DNA of 37,878 nucleotides from Lachnospiraceae bacterium. Lineage in GTDB: Bacteria; Bacillota; Clostridia; Lachnospirales; Lachnospiraceae. The position numbers were made by a program, and so were the translations under genes. Shown piece after piece: positions 28,817 to 34,917 of the stretch. The stretch is from NCBI GenBank assembly GCA_017618195.1, contig JAFZUW010000055.1, positions 1 through 37,878 on the forward strand. The letters are read 5' to 3'. Under the pieces are notes generated by a model. The model was not told the origin of the DNA, searched no databases, and saw nothing but the letters and a program-made list of their open reading frames with translations. Every line of letters starts with the position of its first letter. The stretch's first letter is position 1.

Positions 28817-29185
28817 TTACCCGCGTCCGTTCTCCGAGGCGGCAGACGAACCAGCCGCGGACCCGTTCGCCTCCGCCACACCAAAAAGCATTTCTTTGAT
28901 TGCCGGAACCTGCATGAGCTTCATGAGTCGCGCCGGAATCGTGATTGCCGTGAGTAGTTTGCGTTCTTCCTCCGGTGTCTTCCCGTCGTCAATCGCCATG
29001 ATCTGGAAAACCACGGCTTTGTGTTTTCGGAGAATTGCCGCAATGAGCTGCGAGTAGGTCGCTTTTCCACCGCTTTTCATCATGGCGGAAATCTCCGCAT
29101 CCTGCGCGATCTCCGTCACCGGATCAAGCAGGTCGGCCAGCACGTCGAGAGCCTCTTCGCCCCGCGCGTCAAGAATTTTTCCCAT
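28817..29185 (-). CDS. Tail assembly chaperone, first part (G-like)
   Basis: 122 aa between tail tube and tape measure, the canonical G position. MGKILDARGEEALDVLADLLDPVTEI, AILRKHKAVVFQIMAIDDGKTPEEE and RLMKLMQVPAIKEMLFGVAEANG are helical, and the end is a Ser/Ala/Gly linker. AGAGGAGG precedes the ATG. It probably coats the tape measure during tail polymerisation. A slippery heptamer of standard form was not found near its end. Confidence 0.75.
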   Translation of the reverse strand: MGKILDARGEEALDVLADLLDPVTEIAQDAEISAMMKSGGKATYSQLIAAILRKHKAVVFQIMAIDDGKTPEEERKLLTAITIPARLMKLMQVPAIKEMLFGVAEANGSAAGSSAASENGRG

Positions 29186-29208
29186 GTTTCCTCCTCTGAT
29201 TGTATTGG

Positions 29209-29955
29209 TCAGCCTCCTGACTGAGCAATCACTTCTTCTCCGGTGTGCATGTAGATTTCAAACGGCACGACGTTCTGCGAATTGATCGAAACATGCCCGA
29301 TAAACTCGAACGAGAGTTTGCCCTTTTCCCGATCCGCCGTAGCCAGTGAGAACCCGCCTGTGGAAAGCGCGTTCATCACCTTGACGGCAATGAATCCGGC
29401 TTCCGGAAAATCATTCATGTCGGAATAATCTCCCACGAGCCACAAATCGCTGAACGCGTCAGATGAAAGATCCGGCTGTGGGGTGATTTTTGCTGACGTG
29501 GCTTCATAATATGTGCCGATGTCTGCGATGAGCGGGTATGCAACCGGCGTATAAACATACGGAGACTGCGTTGTGCCGGATCCGCTCCGCGTGTAATACT
29601 GTTTCCCGGCATTGATAGATGTGTCCGTAGTCTTCTGAGCGCCCGTAATCGTTTTCCTTGCCGCTCCGACCAGTTTTGCAGCGGACTCCGGGTTAATGGT
29701 CACAAAAGTTCCGGAGATCTTTACTTCCCATTCCCTTATCCGCTTCAGCTCCATCGTGTTCTTCGGGCAGTTGTCGATATCCTCGCCAAAATCCATCAAA
29801 GTGGGAGTAGCCGAGAACGTGATGCCGCCGGACGTAGCGCCGATAATGTCGCGGTTGTAAAGCGTCCCGTTGTCCGGATTGAAATTATACGCCAGTACTC
29901 CGGCGTTAATCTGGAGCTGCTGGAAGGTGATGGTCGGAATCTGAGTGAATCTCAT
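29209..29955 (-). CDS. Major tail (tube) protein, long paralogue
   Basis: 248 aa. MRFTQIPTITFQQLQINAGVLAYNF, IGATSGG, MDFGEDIDNCPKNT, ELKRI, SGTFVT, NALSTGGFS and PFEIYMHTGEE match the adjacent 196 aa protein position for position. It differs by an inserted segment of about 50 residues (KTTDTSINAGKQYYTRSG to DIGTYYEAT) of the kind seen in other phage tube proteins. Tail-tube proteins form stacked hexamer rings around the tape measure. It is the second of two tandem copies. Confidence 0.8.
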   Translation of the reverse strand: MRFTQIPTITFQQLQINAGVLAYNFNPDNGTLYNRDIIGATSGGITFSATPTLMDFGEDIDNCPKNTMELKRIREWEVKISGTFVTINPESAAKLVGAARKTITGAQKTTDTSINAGKQYYTRSGSGTTQSPYVYTPVAYPLIADIGTYYEATSAKITPQPDLSSDAFSDLWLVGDYSDMNDFPEAGFIAVKVMNALSTGGFSLATADREKGKLSFEFIGHVSINSQNVVPFEIYMHTGEEVIAQSGG

Positions 29956-29975
29956 TATTCATTCACCCCCGTCCA

Positions 29976-30566
29976 TCACGTGGGTTCATTCGTGCCCGCG
30001 TGAACGTAGATTTCAAAGGGAACCGTATCCGGCGCGCTGATCGAGTAATGGCCCGTAAATTCGAAGGCAAACTTCGCCTTTTCCCCGTCGCTTGTGACGT
30101 AGGAAAATCCGCCAGTAGAGAGCGCGTTGATAATGTGGCACGCGACAAAGCCGCCGTTGGTCGGGCCGTTTTTGTCGGAGTAGTCCCCGATGATCCAGAT
30201 GTCATCGAAGTCACCACCGGAGGCAGTGCTGAGCGTATGGCTGGGCGTAATTTTTTCCGAGTCGATGGTGGAGCCGGGCATGAGGCGTTTTATAACAGCC
30301 GGAGAAGACGTCACGAAAGTGCCCGTGACCTTGACATCATAGTCTTTGATCCGTTTCAACTCTTTCGTATTCTTCGGGCAGTTATCGATGTCCTCGCCCA
30401 TGTCAAGATAGTTCGGCGTTACGGTGACAGACACTCCGCCGGACGTTGCGCCGAGGATATTGGATGCCGTCAGCGAACCCGTCCCCGGCGTAAACGCGGA
30501 GGCGATGACGCCCGCGTTGATCGCCATCTTCTGAAAGGTATCGCTCGGGATCTGAGTAAATTTCAT
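29976..30566 (-). CDS. Major tail (tube) protein, short paralogue
   Basis: 196 aa starting MKFTQIPSDTFQKMAINAGVIASAF, followed by LGATSGG, MGEDIDNCPKNT, ELKRI, TGTFVT and PFEIYVHAGTNE. It aligns with the longer protein encoded 21 bases downstream apart from that protein's insert. GGGGTG precedes the ATG. The compact form probably represents the basic tube subunit; whether both are in the virion is unknown. Confidence 0.8.
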   Translation of the reverse strand: MKFTQIPSDTFQKMAINAGVIASAFTPGTGSLTASNILGATSGGVSVTVTPNYLDMGEDIDNCPKNTKELKRIKDYDVKVTGTFVTSSPAVIKRLMPGSTIDSEKITPSHTLSTASGGDFDDIWIIGDYSDKNGPTNGGFVACHIINALSTGGFSYVTSDGEKAKFAFEFTGHYSISAPDTVPFEIYVHAGTNEPT

Positions 30567-30585
30567 TTCTTCACCCCGTAATTAT

Positions 30586-30975
30586 TTATGTCGGTGTGTT
30601 CCAGCGCACGACCACATTGAATGTCTTGCGCTTGATAAGATCGTCATTTTCGTCGCCCATGGATAAGGCCCACGGCGACCCGCGCGTGATCCAGCAGGAC
30701 CCGCCCGCGCACGGAAACTGCACGCCTCCGCGCCCGATCACGACGGAAATCTCTTCGGCCTTCGCGTTAATCGCAACCCATGACGAATCCCTGTACCACA
30801 GCGAAGCCGTCAGGGATATTCCGTAATCTGAAAACGCGTCCGTGCCGAATTCGTAGGTTATCCGGGGAAACCCCGGTGCATTTGCTCCATCCGGAACGGC
30901 GTTTTCCTCATACGCGGGAATGCCGAACTGTTCCCAAAACGCTTGATATGCCGCCGCTTTTGTCAGGTCAGGCAT
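30586..30975 (-). CDS. Tail terminator/completion protein candidate
   Basis: 129 aa directly before the tail-tube genes, where the tail terminator normally lies. MPDLTKAAAYQAFWEQFGIPAYEEN, FPRITYEFGTDAF and EISVVIGRGG with a final IKRKTFNVVVRWNTPT give an alpha/beta protein of the right size. It overlaps the upstream gene by eight bases. Called from position and size with moderate motif support. Confidence 0.7.
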   Translation of the reverse strand: MPDLTKAAAYQAFWEQFGIPAYEENAVPDGANAPGFPRITYEFGTDAFSDYGISLTASLWYRDSSWVAINAKAEEISVVIGRGGVQFPCAGGSCWITRGSPWALSMGDENDDLIKRKTFNVVVRWNTPT

Positions 30976-31354
30976 TTCCGTTACCTCCTGCCGTCTGAAT
31001 CGTGTTCCCCTCCGGCAGCTCCCACTCTTCGGCTTTCACCTCGAAGAATGCAAAAGTCGCCATTGGGGGAGTTACCACGTCATCACCATCGGTCGTGATT
31101 CGGAGAAGCTTTCCGTCACTTAACCGCTGAATGATATCATGATAGTTCAGCGTCACAGTTTTTGGAGCGGTTACGGTATAATCCGAAGACACCCCAGCCG
31201 CCGCACCTGTCCGCCTCTCGTGCGATTCATCGAATACCGCGACGGCGGAGAATGTTTCCCCCGCCGTCCATACGGTATCCTGCGCACCTTCGCCGTCGGT
31301 AGACTCGGTTTTCGTTATGTGCCGGAAGGTTTCATAAAGCCGCTCAAACAGCAT
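30968..31354 (-). CDS. Head-tail joining protein candidate (128 aa)
   Basis: MLFERLYETFRHITKTESTDGEG, then TVTAPKTVTLNYHDIIQRLSDGKLLRITTDG. The beta-rich central part and its place between coat and tail genes fit a head-closure or stopper protein. The phrase on YHDIIQRLSDGK-LLRI resembles head-tail adaptors in which a beta barrel packs on the connector. Eleven-base overlap with the gene upstream. Confidence 0.65.
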   Translation of the reverse strand: MLFERLYETFRHITKTESTDGEGAQDTVWTAGETFSAVAVFDESHERRTGAAAGVSSDYTVTAPKTVTLNYHDIIQRLSDGKLLRITTDGDDVVTPPMATFAFFEVKAEEWELPEGNTIQTAGGNGNA

Positions 31355-31808
31355 GATTCGCCTTCCTCCATACGTTAAGCCGTGAGGCGAAACCGAGCCG
31401 GGGATCGCGCCAGCTTGTGGCGACGTCCCCGAATCCCGTTTTCTTTGTGTATGTGTACCCCGCGAAGCTCTCAGAGGTATAGGGACCTGACAGCACCTCG
31501 GCGGTGGCGTTTTTCACCGCGTCCGCGTTGGCGGTTTCCCACGCATTGATGTCGTTCAGCAAGGCAACGAAATCGTCCGGAATGCCCAGCAGCCAGACCG
31601 CGCCGTCAAACGTCTCGTCCGTCAGGTCCTTCGTAACGGGATATTTATAAACCCCGTCATTGAATACCGACCCGACGATGCGGATGTACTGCCCGGTCTG
31701 CGCTCCGGATACCTCACCCAGCGCGCCGCCGGAGACGGTAAACCGTCCCCGGACAACGCTGCGGAGATGCCAGTTGCGGCATTCTGCGCAAAGTTCATAA
31801 AGCGTCAT
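31344..31808 (-). CDS. Head-tail connector (adaptor) candidate (154 aa)
   Basis: I start it at ATG 31808, seven bases after GGAGGTG; an upstream ATG at 31823 has no ribosome site. MTLYELCAECRNWHLRSVVRGRFTVSGG opens it, IRIVGSVFNDGVYKYPVTKDL and VWLLGIPDDFVALLNDINAWE follow. Helical sections resemble gp6/gp15-like adaptors that follow the coat gene. Function by position. Confidence 0.65.
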   Translation of the reverse strand: MTLYELCAECRNWHLRSVVRGRFTVSGGALGEVSGAQTGQYIRIVGSVFNDGVYKYPVTKDLTDETFDGAVWLLGIPDDFVALLNDINAWETANADAVKNATAEVLSGPYTSESFAGYTYTKKTGFGDVATSWRDPRLGFASRLNVWRKANHAV

Positions 31809-31826
31809 GCCGCACACCTCCATCTA

Positions 31827-32936
31827 TCAGCCGAGCACGCGGACGGCGAGTTCGGGATACATCGTCTTATACCCGTACAGCACGTCCATGCTGAGCATCT
31901 CCTTCTTGTAGGTCATGTTGTAGCCGCGCACGACGCGGAGGCTGATGCCGTTGAAGGAAGTCGTGTAGGACTCAACGCCTGCCGGAGCCGCGAGAGGACG
32001 GGTCACGAACGCAAAGGCGTTCTCGTGGAACACGCAGTTGTACACGGTGTTCGCGGAGACGAAGGCCACGTCCGCGTTATCCGCAACATCGGCGGCAAGG
32101 CCAGTCGTGAGAACGATGTCCTGATCCGCCGAGGACAGCGCACCCGCAGACTTCACGGTATAGTAGTAGTTGCCGATCTTGATCTGGTCGCCAGCGGCGA
32201 GAGCTGTGGTCACGCCGTCGATGTGGATCTCGGTCGCGCCTTTGGAATACCCGGAGGCATAGTCCACCTTGACGGTGCCCGCGCCGGTGTTGGAGCCGGT
32301 CTTCACGACACCCTGCGCCATGTAGTTGTCGATGCCGAAGACGTTGCCGATAGAACCGGCACGGAGGGCGGCGGTAGCACCTGACTTTTCAGCGTTCACG
32401 AGGTCGCCGAGGACGCGGAATTTGCTCATGGCGGTGGGATCCCACACGCCGCGCCTCATGACGGTCGGGACCTTGTTTTCGTCCAGCACCTTCGCGGCGT
32501 TGGCGAAATCGTCGAGGCCGTCCGGGGTTGTCCCGGCGGTGCCGACGGCATACGGAATATTCTTGACTTCCTTCAGACCGTCGTCGTTGATCTTCTCAGC
32601 GAGAGCAGCCGCAGCCGGTTCGATGAACAGCCGGTTGAGGTCGTCGACGGAGGTCGCGCGGGCGATCGCGCCGAATTCCACGTCGACGGTCGCCAGCTTG
32701 TCGAGAGTCACTTCGACGGAGGTTTCCTTCACGTCCTGCGCGGAGGTGCCGGAACCTTCGTTAAACTCGGAAGCGGTCAGAATGACCGGCTTGCGGACCT
32801 GAATGGTCGCACCCTTTCCGACCTCATAGGTGTCGGAATAGTCCTTGTGGATAAGGTTCGGGAAAACGAGGTTTTCGATGAGGCGAGGCAGAGCCTGCCG
32901 AGCGATGTTTTTGATAGAGAGAAATTCGTTTGGCAT
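31827..32936 (-). CDS. Major capsid protein (P22 coat-like)
   Basis: 369 aa after the scaffold gene. MPNEFLSIKNIARQALPRLIENLVFPNLIHKDYSD, EVGKGATIQVRKPVI, DVKETSVEVTLDKLATVDVEF and a C-terminal LRVVRGYNMTYKKEMLSMDVLYGYKTMYPELAVRVLG fit the P22 coat branch of the HK97 fold. It has no long N-terminal delta domain, consistent with a separate scaffold. Middle sections include an inserted beta-rich domain (about residues 215-280). Confidence 0.88.
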   Translation of the reverse strand: MPNEFLSIKNIARQALPRLIENLVFPNLIHKDYSDTYEVGKGATIQVRKPVILTASEFNEGSGTSAQDVKETSVEVTLDKLATVDVEFGAIARATSVDDLNRLFIEPAAAALAEKINDDGLKEVKNIPYAVGTAGTTPDGLDDFANAAKVLDENKVPTVMRRGVWDPTAMSKFRVLGDLVNAEKSGATAALRAGSIGNVFGIDNYMAQGVVKTGSNTGAGTVKVDYASGYSKGATEIHIDGVTTALAAGDQIKIGNYYYTVKSAGALSSADQDIVLTTGLAADVADNADVAFVSANTVYNCVFHENAFAFVTRPLAAPAGVESYTTSFNGISLRVVRGYNMTYKKEMLSMDVLYGYKTMYPELAVRVLG

Positions 32937-32942
32937 GAAAAA

Positions 32943-33515
32943 TTACCCTTTCTTCGCGGCTATATATGCGGTCTTGTAGTAGTCCGCGTCCGACATGGCG
33001 TCAAGCTGCTCTTGCGTCACCGTCTGATTGCCTACCGGAGGCTTCGGTGTATCCGCGCCTTTCGTGTCGGTCGTGACGATCAAGCCTTTATAAGTGCCGC
33101 CGATCAGTTCGTCGAGCGTCTTTGTGTCCTTGATCTTCTCGCCGTCCAGCTCCGCCGCGTCGATTTCAGCAGACAGGCCGCGCATGGCAATGTCAAGGTT
33201 TCCGCCCGTGATGGATTTGCTTTCAAGATACGCCCGGACAGCCTTTTCCTTCGCCGCCCGCGTCTCTTTCGCGGTGATCCCGGACTTGTATTCTTCAAAG
33301 GCTTTGTGTTCCTTCTCGTACCTGTCCTTGTAATCTCCGCCAGCTTTCAGCTCGTCCCTCTCCTTCGTGACGGCTTCCAGCTTATCCGCGCTCTCCTTAT
33401 AAGTGTCGCGCTCCTTCTTCAGCGCGTCCACGGTCTCGGTGTGCGCTTCAATGATAGTGTCGATTTTTTCATCCTCGATGCCCAGTCCCTTGAGCATTTT
33501 TCGGGTCAGTGCCAT
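32943..33515 (-). CDS. Scaffolding protein (GP20-like)
   Basis: 190 aa, charged and helical: MALTRKMLKGLGIEDEKIDTIIEAHTETVDALKKER, then a coiled coil with KESADKLEAVTKERDELK, an acidic middle and an end TVTQEQLDAMSDADYYKTAYIAAKKG. It is just before the coat gene and is driven by its own promoter. It should template procapsid assembly and leave before DNA packaging. GGAGATC precedes the ATG. Confidence 0.88.
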   Translation of the reverse strand: MALTRKMLKGLGIEDEKIDTIIEAHTETVDALKKERDTYKESADKLEAVTKERDELKAGGDYKDRYEKEHKAFEEYKSGITAKETRAAKEKAVRAYLESKSITGGNLDIAMRGLSAEIDAAELDGEKIKDTKTLDELIGGTYKGLIVTTDTKGADTPKPPVGNQTVTQEQLDAMSDADYYKTAYIAAKKG

Positions 33516-33571
33516 GTTTGATCTCCTATTCCTCGGGCGGCATTTCCTCGCCGCTTCGATCTTCTGCTTTT

Positions 33572-33601
33572 ATTATAGCACCGTAAAAAAGGGAATGTCA
33601 A
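33572..33601 (-). promoter_or_regulatory. Strong promoter for scaffold, coat and tail genes
   Basis: TTGACA (33601-33596) and TATAAT (33577-33572) are 18 bases apart on the minus strand in the 92-base gap before the scaffold gene. GTTTGACATTCC is identical to the promoter at 7872-7901. It would allow higher expression of capsid proteins than of packaging genes. Confidence 0.75.
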
Positions 33602-33607
33602 ACGCGG

Positions 33608-33964
33608 TCACACGTTCTTCATGGACTGCTTTATAATGTCCTTATACTCTGCCGTGTTGTTTGCAATAGCGTTTTTCAGATAGTGTTTTGGGCGTATACC
33701 TCGTGATGTACCGAGTTCTTGCGCTTTTGCGTATTCAACATTCGTCCCGATATATGACCTGTTGCTGTTCCCCTCTTCGCGCTCTTCGTGTGCGATTGAA
33801 TTGGCGAGGTTTCCGGTCTTCCACGGCGCGTTATGCCATGCGTGATCTCGGGCGTTTTCTCCACATTCCGAAGCCGCGCGCTTAATTGCTATTTCTAACG
33901 CCTTCAAAACCTCCGGAGAATTATCTATTATCTGAACCTGTATGCTGATATTCTTATCCGGCAT
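33608..33964 (-). CDS. HK97 gp10-like head-tail protein
   Basis: 118 aa. NISIQVQIIDNSPEVLKALEIAIKRAASECGENARDHAWHNAPWKTGNLANSI, YIGTNVEYAKAQELGTSR and PKHYLKNAIANN are the helix/beta pattern of HK97 gp10-type proteins, in shorter pieces here. Such genes usually lie between the connectors and the tail tube; here it is before the scaffold. Its start overlaps the minor head gene by one base (TAATG). It may have a modified role close to the minor head protein. Confidence 0.82.
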   Translation of the reverse strand: MPDKNISIQVQIIDNSPEVLKALEIAIKRAASECGENARDHAWHNAPWKTGNLANSIAHEEREEGNSNRSYIGTNVEYAKAQELGTSRGIRPKHYLKNAIANNTAEYKDIIKQSMKNV

Positions 33965-34917
33965 TATTTCACCTGCTCCCCGTCAATCCATATGTGAATA
34001 GCGTTTTCCTTTCCTTTCGGAAGGTTTGACGAAAAAGTGACATTCTTTTTCAGAAGTCCGCACCGGCAGTTGTAGACTTCCGACGCTGGCCCGGATGGAT
34101 CGCCCGGATACGCGCACCCGTTCGGAAATGTGTCATCAAGCGGAATCGTCATGCGGTCAAGCTCCCAATGGGAATCACGAGTACGGCTGTCGTGGTGACA
34201 ATTCCATTGCTTTTCAGCATGAACGCCCCACCGTTCAGCCGTTTTCATGTTTTGCAGATGCCCGGCGTTTCGTGCGCCTGTAACCATAGTCCGCGCTGTC
34301 CGGATGGAAGCAACCTCGTTCATGTGCGTTACATTTTCAAGACGCGCGGCAATCTTATCGCAACCTTCACCCTGAACAATTCCCTGAGTTACCTGAGCGT
34401 TGATGTTGTGGACGTTCCAGACAGTCAAATCAAGTTTTGCGGCCTTTTCCGGATTCTTCTTCGGAAGCAACAAATCTTCTGCGTGTTCCCCGAGGTGAGC
34501 AATCGTGTTCTGATCGATAAGATCGAACCGAATGCCGATATCCCGCGCGATAGCAAGCGAATTGATTTCCCGTGCCGATTTATTATAGCCGTCGATATAT
34601 GACATCAGGTTTTCTCTGTATATCATTTTCGTAGCCTGAGTTCCGGCGTTTGCGTACTGCTGTGCAAGATCGTCCACAATTTCACGAAACCGCTTGTCTC
34701 CGTTCGTGATTGATTGCATATGCATCCGGTACTTTTTCTCGGCTTGCTGTTTTTCGAAGTCTGTTTTTGCTTCTTTGACCTTCGAAAGCAGCGTTTCCGC
34801 GCGTTTTTCCTGCGCGGCAAGGTATTTATCCCATTTTCCGCGCATTTCTTTTTCTGCGGTGCTGTACAGCTCCCTCAGCCACTTTTCCATCCGGGCAATT
34901 CGCTCGTCAGAAGTCAT
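33964..34917 (-). CDS. Minor head protein, SPP1 gp7/Mu gpF-like
   Basis: 317 aa. The long N-terminal half is helical and charged (MRGKWDKYLAAQEKRAETLLSKV). The C-terminal head-morphogenesis domain shows TRTMVTGARNAGHLQNMKTAERWGV, TRDSHWELDRMTIPLDD, then FPNGCAYPGDPSG and YNCRC, the motifs of the gp7/Mu F family. Family members bind portal and DNA and affect capsid size and DNA ejection. It overlaps the 983 aa tail gene by four bases, an unusual neighbour. Confidence 0.88.
   Translation of the reverse strand: MTSDERIARMEKWLRELYSTAEKEMRGKWDKYLAAQEKRAETLLSKVKEAKTDFEKQQAEKKYRMHMQSITNGDKRFREIVDDLAQQYANAGTQATKMIYRENLMSYIDGYNKSAREINSLAIARDIGIRFDLIDQNTIAHLGEHAEDLLLPKKNPEKAAKLDLTVWNVHNINAQVTQGIVQGEGCDKIAARLENVTHMNEVASIRTARTMVTGARNAGHLQNMKTAERWGVHAEKQWNCHHDSRTRDSHWELDRMTIPLDDTFPNGCAYPGDPSGPASEVYNCRCGLLKKNVTFSSNLPKGKENAIHIWIDGEQVK

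Noticed and set aside
26725-28899. Several plus-strand frames opposite the tape-measure gene
   Set aside because: The minus-strand tape measure is unmistakable; antisense frames arise from its Ala/Gly/Glu-rich codons.
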